This document shows, one piece after another, positions 1 through 6,796 of a stretch of DNA of 12,972 bases (positions within the stretch are counted from its first letter, which is position 1; every line of letters starts with the position of its first letter). The position numbers and the translations under genes are program-made. Origin of the DNA: Candidatus Rokuibacteriota bacterium (GTDB lineage: Bacteria > Methylomirabilota > Methylomirabilia > Rokubacteriales > CSP1-6); contig QHRT01000299.1 of assembly GCA_003220195.1 (NCBI GenBank), positions 3,748 through 16,719 of the forward strand. Reading direction: 5' to 3'. The notes below the pieces were generated by a model. It saw only the letters and a program-made list of their open reading frames with translations, made no database searches and had not been told where the DNA came from.

Positions 1-84
1 TGCGTAGACGCGTATCCTGAGGAGGACGACGTAACCCTGGCCTCGGCGGGCACCGGGCTACCAGATGAGAAAGGATGCCGGGCG

Positions 85-990
85 ATGAGGCGCGAGACGG
101 GTAACTTCAAAGACCAGCTGGAAACGATGCGGACACACCCCGGATTCATCGCGGCGCTGGATCAAAGCGGGGGCAGCACGCCCGGCGCGCTGCGCGCGTA
201 CGGAATCAAGGAAGACGGGTGGGTCAACGAGGAGCAGATGTTTGCCCTCGTGCATCAGATGCGGACGCGCATCATGACCAGTCCCGCCTTCACCGGGGAG
301 CGGATCATTGGCGCCATCCTGTTCGAGAACACCATGGACAGGGACGTCGAGGGGCAGCCCACCGCGGACTATCTGTGGAACGTGAAACGAATCGTACCGT
401 TTCTGAAAGTGGACAAGGGCCTGGCCGCGGAGAGCCAGGGTGTCCAGCTGATGAAGCCGATGCCCGACCTCACGAAGCTGCTGGACAGGGCCAACGCGAA
501 GCGGATCTTCGGTACCAAGATGCGCTCGTTCATCAAGCAAGCGGACGCCGCGGGCATCAAGGACGTCGTGACGCAGCAGTTCGAAGCGGCGCGGCAGATC
601 ATCGCCGCGGGCCTCGCGCCGATCGTCGAGCCAGAAGTGGACATTCACTGCCCGGACAAGGCCAGGGCCGAAGACTTGCTCAGAGCCGCCATCCTGGAAG
701 AGCTCGACGCCCTGCCCGCGGCTCAGCTCGTCATGCTGAAGCTCACCTTGCCGGAGAACGACGATCACTACGCCGACTGCGTCAGGCATCCCAGGGTCGT
801 GCGGGTGGTGGCGCTGTCGGGCGGGTATACACGCGAAGAAGGTAACCGGCGCTTGCGGAGGAATCACGGCATCGTGGCGAGCTTTTCACGCGCCCTGGTC
901 GAGGGACTGTCGATCCAGCAGTCCGATGCCGAGTACAACGCCCTGCTTGACGCATCGATCCAGAGCATCTTCGAGGCGTCCAGCGCGTGA
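85..990 (+). CDS. fda: Class I fructose-bisphosphate aldolase
   Basis: The predicted 301-residue protein cleaves fructose-1,6-bisphosphate to dihydroxyacetone phosphate and glyceraldehyde-3-phosphate, or condenses them, in the cytoplasm, through a lysine Schiff base and without metal. The sequence fits the bacterial single-domain class I family of about 295 residues (Staphylococcus type). It shows the N-terminal FIAALDQSGGSTPGAL block (21-36), ILFENTMDR (78-86), FLKVDKGL (106-113), VEPEVDI (181-187) and VMLKLTLPE (216-224), where K219 is the expected Schiff-base lysine. The end carries LSGGYTREEGNRRL and a normal C-terminus. ATG 85 has a GAAAGGA-like site upstream. The same frame stays open to the left edge of the window, so an N-terminal extension cannot be excluded, although those residues do not look conserved. 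Transketolase follows after 46 nt on the same strand, which suggests co-transcription in the Calvin cycle or pentose-phosphate/gluconeogenic metabolism. Confidence 0.93.
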   Translation: MRRETGNFKDQLETMRTHPGFIAALDQSGGSTPGALRAYGIKEDGWVNEEQMFALVHQMRTRIMTSPAFTGERIIGAILFENTMDRDVEGQPTADYLWNVKRIVPFLKVDKGLAAESQGVQLMKPMPDLTKLLDRANAKRIFGTKMRSFIKQADAAGIKDVVTQQFEAARQIIAAGLAPIVEPEVDIHCPDKARAEDLLRAAILEELDALPAAQLVMLKLTLPENDDHYADCVRHPRVVRVVALSGGYTREEGNRRLRRNHGIVASFSRALVEGLSIQQSDAEYNALLDASIQSIFEASSA

Positions 991-1024
991 GCATCGTCAC
1001 ACTGGCCCTTCGATGACACCCGAC

Positions 1025-1029
1025 GAGGA
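1025..1029 (+). promoter_or_regulatory. Ribosome binding site of transketolase
   Basis: GAGGA stands 7 nt before ATG 1037 and decides the start against the upstream in-frame ATG 1013, which has no comparable site. Confidence 0.6.
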
Positions 1030-1036
1030 CGAGCCG

Positions 1037-3118
1037 ATGAGCATGACGAACGTCACCGCACCGACGACGGACGTCGATCTCGACCAGTTGTCGATCAACA
1101 CCATCCGCACGCTCTCGATCGACGCGGTCGAGCGCGCGAAGTCGGGGCATCCGGGCACGCCGATGGCGCTGGCGCCGCTCGTCTACACGATCTGGAATCG
1201 CGTGATGCGCTTCGATCCGGAGGACCCGATCTGGCCCAACCGTGATCGGTTCGTGCTCTCCAACGGGCACGCCTCGATGCTGCTCTGGTCGGTGCTGCAT
1301 CTGACCGGGACGCGGGCGGTGAATGCCGACTACGAGCGGTTGGGGCAGCCGTCGGTGTCGCTCGAGGACATCCGCCGCTTTCGGCAGATCGACAGCAAGG
1401 CGCCGGGACACCCCGAGTATCACTGGGTGTCGGGAGTGGAAGCGACGACGGGGCCACTCGGCCAGGGCGCCGCGACGAGCGTGGGAATGGCCATCGCTCG
1501 GAAGTGGCTCGCCGACCGTTACAACCGACCGGGGTTTGCGATCTTCGACTACGACATCTACGTCGTGTGCGGCGACGGCTGTCTGATGGAGGGGGTGACG
1601 GCCGAAGCCGCCTCGCTCGCCGGCCACCTCGCCCCCGACAACCTCTGCTGGATCTACGACAACAACCACATCACGATCGAGGGGCAGACGAGCCTCGCCT
1701 TCACGGAGGACGTCGCCGCCCGCTTCCTGGCGTACGGCTGGAACGTCCTGCGCGTGGGCGACGCCAACGACATCGATCGCATCCAGCACGCGCTCGGGGT
1801 CTTCCGGGAAACGACGGGACGTCCCACGCTCATCATTCTCGACAGCCACATCGGCTACGGCGCCCCGCACAAGCACGACACCTCCGCCGCCCACGGCGAG
1901 CCTCTCGGTGACGAGGAAGTCCGTCTCACCAAGCGCTCCTACGGCTGGCCGGAGGAGGCGCAGTTCCTCGTCCCCGACGGCGTGCGTGAGCACTTCGCCG
2001 CCGGCATCGGGGCGCGCGGCGCCGCGGCCCGAAGCCAGTGGACGGCGCTCTTCGCGTCATACCAGGCGCAGTACCCGGACCTCGCGACCGAGATCGATCA
2101 GATGCAGCGCCGCGATTTGCCGGTCGGGTGGGATCGCGATCTCCCGGTCTTCCCCGCGGACGCCAGGGGCATCGCGGGCCGAGACGCCTCGGGCAAGGTG
2201 CTCAACGTGCTCGCGCAGAACATCCCGTGGTTCCTCGGCGGATCGGCGGACCTCGGGCCATCGAACAAGACGACCCTGACGTACAAGGGCGCGGGAAGCT
2301 TCCAGGCGGGGAACCCGGGTGGCAAGATCCTGCATTTCGGGATCCGCGAGCACGCGATGGCGGCGATCGTCAACGGCCTCTCGCTCTCGAAGCTGCGGGC
2401 GTTCGGCGCGACATTCTTCATCTTCAGCGACTACGCGAGGCCGGCCATCCGGCTCTCGGCGTTGATGGAGCTGCCCACCATCTTCGTGTTCACGCACGAC
2501 GCCATGGGCGACGGTGAGGACGGACCCACCCATCAGCCGGTGGAGCATCTGGCCTCGTTGCGCGCCATGCCCGGGCTCGTGACGCTGCGGCCCGGCGACG
2601 CCAACGAGGTCGTGGAAGCGTACCGATATGTGATGCAGCTCCGTCACCAGCCGGCGGTGCTCGCGCTCTCGCGGCAGCCGTTGCCGACTCTCGACCGAAC
2701 CGCGTACGCCTCCGCCACCGGGGTCGCGCGCGGCGCCTACGTGCTCGCCGATCCTCCGGGCGGGAATCCCGAAGTGATCCTGATCGCCTCGGGCAGCGAG
2801 CTGAGTCTGGCCGTGGAGGCCCACGGCAAGCTCGGCGCGGAGGGCATCCGTGCGCGCGTCGTCTCGATGCCGTCGTGGGAGATCTTCGATCGGCAGACGC
2901 AGGAATATCGTGACAGCGTGTTGCCTCCCGGCGTGACGGCGCGGGTGGCGGTCGAGCAGGCCTCCACGTTCGGCTGGGAACGATACGTCGGCAGCTCCGG
3001 CCGCGTCATCGGTATGAAGACCTTCGGAGCCTCCGCGCCTCTGAAGGCCCTCCAGGAAAAGTTCGGCTTCGAGCCTGAACGGGTGGCGGACGTGGCGAAG
3101 GAACTACTGGGGCGATGA
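1037..3118 (+). CDS. tkt: Transketolase
   Basis: The predicted 693-residue, full-length transketolase is a thiamine-diphosphate enzyme that moves two-carbon ketol units between sugar phosphates in the non-oxidative pentose-phosphate pathway and the Calvin cycle. The N-terminal pyrophosphate-binding domain has SGHPGTPM (36-43, H38), LSNGHASML (74-82, H78) and the TPP motif CGDGCLMEGV (178-187) ending at YDNN (207-210). The pyrimidine domain has GIREHAM (435-441, catalytic E438), FSDYARPAIRLSAL (463-476) and THDAMGDGEDGPTHQPVEH (486-504). The C-terminal domain has SMPSWEIFDRQ (610-620) and GMKTFGASAP (659-668). ATG 1037 is chosen because GAGGA at 1025-1029 lies 7 nt upstream. ATG 1013 is an in-frame alternative without a ribosome site. 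The gene follows aldolase, consistent with a shared sugar-phosphate operon, and its end is convergent with the LysM gene 13 nt away. Confidence 0.95.
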   Translation: MSMTNVTAPTTDVDLDQLSINTIRTLSIDAVERAKSGHPGTPMALAPLVYTIWNRVMRFDPEDPIWPNRDRFVLSNGHASMLLWSVLHLTGTRAVNADYERLGQPSVSLEDIRRFRQIDSKAPGHPEYHWVSGVEATTGPLGQGAATSVGMAIARKWLADRYNRPGFAIFDYDIYVVCGDGCLMEGVTAEAASLAGHLAPDNLCWIYDNNHITIEGQTSLAFTEDVAARFLAYGWNVLRVGDANDIDRIQHALGVFRETTGRPTLIILDSHIGYGAPHKHDTSAAHGEPLGDEEVRLTKRSYGWPEEAQFLVPDGVREHFAAGIGARGAAARSQWTALFASYQAQYPDLATEIDQMQRRDLPVGWDRDLPVFPADARGIAGRDASGKVLNVLAQNIPWFLGGSADLGPSNKTTLTYKGAGSFQAGNPGGKILHFGIREHAMAAIVNGLSLSKLRAFGATFFIFSDYARPAIRLSALMELPTIFVFTHDAMGDGEDGPTHQPVEHLASLRAMPGLVTLRPGDANEVVEAYRYVMQLRHQPAVLALSRQPLPTLDRTAYASATGVARGAYVLADPPGGNPEVILIASGSELSLAVEAHGKLGAEGIRARVVSMPSWEIFDRQTQEYRDSVLPPGVTARVAVEQASTFGWERYVGSSGRVIGMKTFGASAPLKALQEKFGFEPERVADVAKELLGR

Positions 3119-3131
3119 GTAACGGCGCGAC

Positions 3132-3824
3132 TCAGGCGGCGTTCGGTGGATTCTCGAGGCCGTCGTGCTTCTTCCTCAGCGTCTCGGTGAGCTCGAACAT
3201 CGCGGCCATCGTCGCCCTGACGTCCCGGTCGCTGATCCCCTGGGCTCCGTGCAGGCGCAGGAGCGCGATGACCCGCTGCTGGAGCTTCACGTCGATCTCG
3301 TGAAGCGACAGGCGCAATTCGTCGTAGCGGGACTGGAGTGAGCGAGCTCGCACCGCGGTCTCGGCCGCGTGGCGTCGCGCTGCCCGCGCCGCCGCGACCG
3401 CCAGCACGAGCAACCCGAGGAGCGCGGCCCCCACGAGGAAGAGAGCAACCGTGAGCGCTCGGAGCTTCGACAGGGTGCTCCCGGCGCGCTCGGCCTCGCG
3501 CAGGCGCCCCTCGATCGCCACGCGGTCCTTTTCGATGTTGGCCAGGCGTCCCCGGGTCTCGGCGAGCGCGTGCTCGGTCGCCCGACGCGCCGCCTGCTCG
3601 CGCTCGAGCTCCACGATCGAGACGTAGGGAGGAGCGCGCACGACCTCGCCGGGATGGAGCATCTCGCGGTCGAGCCCCGGATTCACTTTCCGGAGCTCGT
3701 CGAGCGAGAACATGCGGTTGCGGACCGACACCCACGTTTCGCCGGGCTGGACGGCGGCGGCGGACAGACTACCGAACACGAGGTTGAGCAAGAGAAGCGC
3801 GGGCCAGTCTCGTAAAGACCGCAT
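3132..3824 (-). CDS. LysM-like, coiled-coil, membrane-anchored protein of unknown role
   Basis: The predicted 230-residue protein has an uncleaved or cleavable N-terminal hydrophobic segment (about 8-24, ending SAAA), then a LysM-like segment (26-66: PGETWVSVRNRM, KVNPGLDREMLHPGEVVRAP), then an Arg/Glu-rich coiled coil (70-121). A clear membrane helix follows (about 123-146), then a second charged helical part (150-195) and a Lys/Asn-rich tail. With export of the N-terminal half, the LysM and first coil would be periplasmic and the tail cytoplasmic. LysM domains usually bind peptidoglycan, so a wall-to-membrane tether is a reasonable inference. No enzymatic motif is visible. The longer frame begins at 3938, but ATG 3824 gives a signal-like N-terminus. 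No good Shine-Dalgarno site is visible. It is convergent with tkt and divergent from the DedA gene. Confidence 0.75.
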   Translation of the reverse strand: MRSLRDWPALLLLNLVFGSLSAAAVQPGETWVSVRNRMFSLDELRKVNPGLDREMLHPGEVVRAPPYVSIVELEREQAARRATEHALAETRGRLANIEKDRVAIEGRLREAERAGSTLSKLRALTVALFLVGAALLGLLVLAVAAARAARRHAAETAVRARSLQSRYDELRLSLHEIDVKLQQRVIALLRLHGAQGISDRDVRATMAAMFELTETLRKKHDGLENPPNAA

Positions 3825-4009
3825 TCTAGGGGAGTCTAGGCACCGGGGGAAAGTCGCGTCAAGCGCTCGCCGGTGCATCCTCCGCACTCGCCCTGGCGTC
3901 CCAAGAGCGAAGAGGGGTTCCGCGCACCGAGATCTCACGAGACGTAGACAAGCTGCTCTGGCAGGTGGAAGCTCACGTCCAGGCCAAGGATTAGGAGAGG
4001 CGGTCGAAT
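3825..4009. promoter_or_regulatory. Divergent intergenic region between the LysM and DedA genes
   Basis: These 185 nt must contain the start signals of both divergent genes. Near the LysM start, CTAGG occurs twice five bases apart (3826-3839). On the plus strand a frame without a start codon is open from 3830 and ends at TAG 3992-3994 with residues EISRDVDKLLWQVEAHVQAKD minus the last one or two read as typical helix, so it may be the tail of a lost gene. That TAG is inside the ribosome binding site of the next gene. No convincing -35/-10 pair could be fixed by eye. Confidence 0.35.
3992..4000 (+). promoter_or_regulatory. Ribosome binding site pointing to CTG 4010
   Basis: TAGGAGAGG is the best ribosome-binding match near this gene. 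It lies 9 nt before the in-frame CTG at 4010 and over 60 nt before the first GTG of the frame (4061), so it argues for a non-ATG start upstream of GTG 4061. Confidence 0.5.
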
Positions 4010-4984
4010 CTGAACGACACCATTCACGTCCTGCTCGAGTACGGCTACGTCCTGCTCTTCGTGTTCGTGCTGGCGGAGCAGATCGGTCTTCCCGTGCCCG
4101 CCGTGCCGGTCCTGCTGGGCGTCGGAGCGCTCGCGGGCGCGGGACGAATGACGCTGGCCGTGGCGTTCGTCGCCGCGGTCGCGGCGTCCCTTCCCCCGGA
4201 TCTCCTGTGGTACGAGCTCGGACGGCGACGGGGCGGCCGTATCCTCGGTCTGCTGTGTCGCATCTCGCTCGAACCGGATTCGTGCGTGCGGCGGACCGAG
4301 AACCTCTTCATCCAGCGCGGCCGCAAAGCGTTGCTGATCTCGAAGTTCTTCCCCGGACTCAGCACCGTCGCGCCACCGATGGCGGGCATGGTCGGCATCG
4401 CGCGGTGGCAGTTCATCCTCCTCGACATCGCGGCGGCGATTCTCTGGGCCGGAGTGTGGATGGGTCTCGGCTACATGTTCAGCGACGCTCTCGAGGTTGT
4501 GGCGTCGCGCGCCGCCCGTCTCGGCAACTGGCTTGGCCTGATCCTCGGCGCGATGCTCGTGAGCTACATCGCGATCAAGTTCGTCCAGCGCCAGCGCTTT
4601 CTCAGGAGCCTCCGGATCGCGCGGATCACGCCCGCGGAGGTCAAGAGTCGTCTCGAGAGCGCCGATGACACGCTCTTCGTCGTCGACACACGCTCGGCCC
4701 TGGACGTGAGAGCGGTGCCGTACGCGATCCCCGGCGCCCTGTGGATCGCCGCCGAGGACATCGATCGCCGGGAGCGTGAGTTGCCTCGCGATCGCGACAT
4801 CGTCGTCTACTGCTCCTGACCGAACGAAGCGACCAGCGCCAGGGTGGCGCTCCAGCTGAAGCGGAACGGCATCACCCGCGTCCGTCCGCTCCATGGCGGC
4901 CTGGCCCTCTGGATCGACTCCGCGTATCCGACCACCGAGGTGAAACCAGCCGCGACCGCGGTCGCGCTCGAGGAGCCCGGCTGA
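4010..4984 (+). CDS. DedA membrane protein fused to rhodanese; candidate selenoprotein with in-frame TGA
   Basis: Residues 1-200 form a DedA (SNARE-associated/VTT) membrane domain with EQIGLPVPAVP (23-33), PDLLWYELGRRRGGR (63-77) and SKFFPGLSTVAPPMAG (111-126). Residues 205-324 form a rhodanese domain: ITPAEVKSRL, VVDTRSALD, IPGALWI, then DIVVYCS, TGA, PNEATSAR and ITRVRPLHGGLALW. TGA 4817-4819 is codon 270. From memory, fusions of this family carry YCSCPNE or similar here, so TGA sits where a second Cys is expected, two residues after the canonical rhodanese Cys (C268). The frame then continues for 54 codons to TGA 4982-4984 with the expected C-terminal motifs. A hairpin lies 15 nt after the TGA. 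GTG 4061 would delete the first half of the first membrane helix, so CTG 4010 behind TAGGAGAGG is preferred. If the TGA terminates, a 269-residue protein lacking the rhodanese end results. The main alternatives are a nonsense mutation or a base error. The SDR gene follows after 21 nt. Confidence 0.8.
4817..4857 (+). promoter_or_regulatory. Candidate bacterial SECIS element after in-frame TGA
   Basis: AGCGCC (4835-4840) pairs perfectly with GGCGCT (4846-4851) around a five-base loop AGGGT. AGC (4828-4830) can pair with GCT (4855-4857) beneath an internal loop. There are 21 nt between the TGA and the apical loop, and G is the second loop base. As I recall, bacterial SECIS elements need a small apical loop about 16-37 nt after UGA with a G among its first two bases, and this fits. 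Six-bp hairpins are common in GC-rich DNA, so the structure alone proves little. Confidence 0.45.
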
Positions 4985-5005
4985 GAACCACACCGGAGGG
5001 CTGAC

Positions 5006-5742
5006 ATGTCGACGATCGATCCGCACGAATTCGACGGCCAGCGCTGCCTCGTCACGGGTGGCACGAAAGGGATCGGTCGGGCGGTGGTCGCGCGACTGCG
5101 CGAAGGCGGCGCCACGGTCCTCACCACCGCGCGCAAGCTGCCGGGCGATCTCGCCGATACCCGCTCGTTCGTCGCAACCGACATCACGACTGCCGAGGGC
5201 TGCGCGATGGTCGCCGGCGCGGTGCTCGATCGGCTCGGAGGCATCGACGTCATCGTCCACGTCGTCGGCGGCTCATCGGCGCCGGCGGGCGGCTTCGCCG
5301 TGCTCGACGATGACGAGTGGCGTCGCGCGCTCGATCTCAATCTGTTCCCCGCCGTCCGCCTGGACCGGGCGCTCTTGCCGGAGATGCCCGCGCAGGGATC
5401 CGGCGTCATCGCTACGCTGCCGCGAAAGCAGCGCTCGCGAACTACAGCAAGGGCCTGGCGAAGGAAGTGGGCCCGAAAGGTATTCGCGTGGTTCGAGTGT
5501 CTCCCGGCTGGGTCGAGACCGAAGCGGCGGTGGGCCTGGTCACCGAGCTGGCGGCCGGTCAGGGGACCGATTACGAGAGCGCTCGCCAGGCTCTCATGGC
5601 CTCGCTGGGCGGGATCCCGGTCGGTCGCCCGGCGCGGCCGGCGGAAGTCGCGGATCTCGTCGCGTTCCTCGCGTCTTCGCGCGCGGCCTCCATCACGGGC
5701 ACAGAGTATGTGATCGACGGTGGCACGGTGCCGACGGTGTGA
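5006..5742 (+). pseudogene. SDR-family oxidoreductase, frameshifted by an internal deletion
   Basis: The first frame (5006-5410, 135 residues) starts at an ATG with GGAGGG 5 nt upstream and carries the Rossmann motif TGGTKGIG (18-25), HVVGGSS (85-91) and NLFPAVRLDRALLPEM (112-127). After GSGVI (131-135) it should run into the strand with the catalytic Ser, but two bases (5411-5412) remain and homology resumes in another frame at 5413 with YAAAKAAL, VSPGWVETEA, GRPARPAEVADLVAFLAS and GTEYVIDGGTVPTV (109 residues). About 17 residues, including the Ser of the Ser-Tyr-Lys triad, are missing, so the lesion is a deletion of roughly 49 nt rather than a slip. Without it the gene would encode about 262 residues, an NAD(P)-dependent dehydrogenase/reductase of unknown substrate. 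Read as it stands, the first frame would run on to 5713 with unrelated residues. It probably shares a transcript with the DedA-rhodanese gene, 21 nt upstream. Confidence 0.8.
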
Positions 5743-5762
5743 GTCGCATGCGGTAGGGATCG

Positions 5763-6721
5763 CTACGACACCGGGTACGGCCCGTCGGCGAACACGGTGT
5801 CGTGGTATCCCTTCGAGCCGATCGTTCTCGCCAGTTCACTCCGCGGGTCCTGTCCAGCCTTCATCTGCTCGATGGCGCGGGCGAAGTCGTACCGTGGCTG
5901 CCACCCGAGCTCGCTCCTCGCTCGCTCGTTGACGTAGACACGGTCGATGCCGGGGAACATCGACCACCCGCGCAGACGGTAGACGTCCTCGTAGCCGGGC
6001 GCGCGCCTCCTGAGCACCGCCGGCGCGTTCGTGCGCAGGTCCCGCAGATCGTCGCGAGTGAACGGTGTCGTCGCGCTGATTTCTCGAGCGCCAGCAGGTG
6101 CGCGCTGACGACGTCTTCGATGTCCGCCCGCCGGTACGAGAGCTCGTTCAGCTTCACGTTGGCGTCGTCGTAGGTCCGGCGCGTCTCCCCGTCGTCGTCC
6201 GGCTCGGGGAAAAAGCGCGACGTTCGAAGAACGAGACAGGGCAGCGAGAACTGACGGTGGAACATCTCGCACAGGCTCTCGGCGGCGACCTTCGTGACGC
6301 CGTAGATGTTCCTCGGCAGCGGCACGACGTCCTCGGTGATCCAGGCCGTGGCCGCCCTCGTGTCCGGCGTCAGCGCGCGCCCGAACGCGCTGGTCGTGCT
6401 GGTGAAGACGAACGCGCCCACGCCGGCGGTTGTCGCCGCCTCGAGAAGGTTGAGCGTGCCGGTCACGTTCACGTCGACGAAGTCCTGGCGGCGATGGGTG
6501 GCGACGTGAGGCTTGTGCAGGGTGGCCGTGTGGACCACGGCATCCACACCTGCCATGCATCGATCGACGAACTCGCGATCGGTGATGGACCCGACATGGT
6601 GCGTGAACGCTGTCCGCCGGAGATCGAGGCCGATCGCCCGGTAACCCGCGCCCGGCAGCGTCCGCATGAGGCCCTCGCCGAGATGCCCGGCACTTCCGGT
6701 GACGAGGACGGTCGTGCTCAT
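5763..6721 (-). pseudogene. NAD-dependent epimerase/dehydratase, frameshifted by a small deletion
   Basis: The gene starts at ATG 6721 with GGAGG five bases upstream. The first 213 residues are a good extended-SDR: GSAGHLG dinucleotide motif (9-15), AVVHTATLHKPHVATH (61-76), DVNVTGTLNLLEAA (83-96), FTSTTSAFG (106-114), catalytic YGVTK (Y140, K144) and IEDVVSAHLLALE (201-213). At 6083 the frame changes. After two leftover bases it resumes at 6080 with ISATTPFTRDDL, RGWSMFPGIDRVYVNERAR, ELGWQPRYDF and SKGYHDTVFADGPYPV, ending at TAG 5763-5765 (105 residues). From memory, relatives have about a dozen more residues between these parts, so some 34 nt appear deleted. Read without the shift, translation ends at 5861 with an Arg/Ser-rich nonsense tail. 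The family acts on nucleotide sugars or similar NAD-linked substrates, and the substrate here is unknown. The catalytic residues survive, but the substrate-binding half would not be made. Confidence 0.8.
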
Positions 6722-6796
6722 ACGGGCCTCCCTTCTCTTGATGAGCCTGTGATCAAATTCTCTCGCACTACGAGGGCGGAACGAAGGAGGTGTGCG
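6722..6796. promoter_or_regulatory. Divergent promoter region with an inverted repeat
   Basis: The 75 nt between the epimerase (minus) and amidohydrolase (plus) starts are AT-richer than their surroundings. TTGAT (6738-6742) and ATCAA (6752-6756) form an inverted repeat with a nine-base spacer, and TGATCA (6750-6755) is itself palindromic. This is a possible operator, but the regulator is unknown. The ribosome site of the epimerase (GGAGG, 6727-6731 read on minus) and that of the amidohydrolase (AAGGAGG, 6784-6790) flank it. Confidence 0.35.

Noticed and set aside
782..1993. A 403-codon antisense frame over aldolase/transketolase, and similar long antisense frames elsewhere
   Set aside because: It lies opposite well-conserved genes, is rich in Arg/Val/Asp/His as expected from G/C-ending codons on the other strand, and has no recognisable domain.
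3826..3839. Two CTAGG copies as an operator
   Set aside because: Five-base repeats with no symmetry fitting a known regulator; too short to support.
5395..5420. Programmed frameshift in the SDR gene
   Set aside because: No slippery run is present and essential residues are missing, so a deletion explains it better.
5750..5766. GTAG...CTAC hairpin between the convergent SDR and epimerase genes as a terminator
   Set aside because: Only four base pairs and no T-run.
6098..6796. A 233-codon N-terminal extension of the amidohydrolase frame
   Set aside because: It is antisense to the epimerase and shows no domain. A ribosome site and lipoprotein signal mark the start near 6797.
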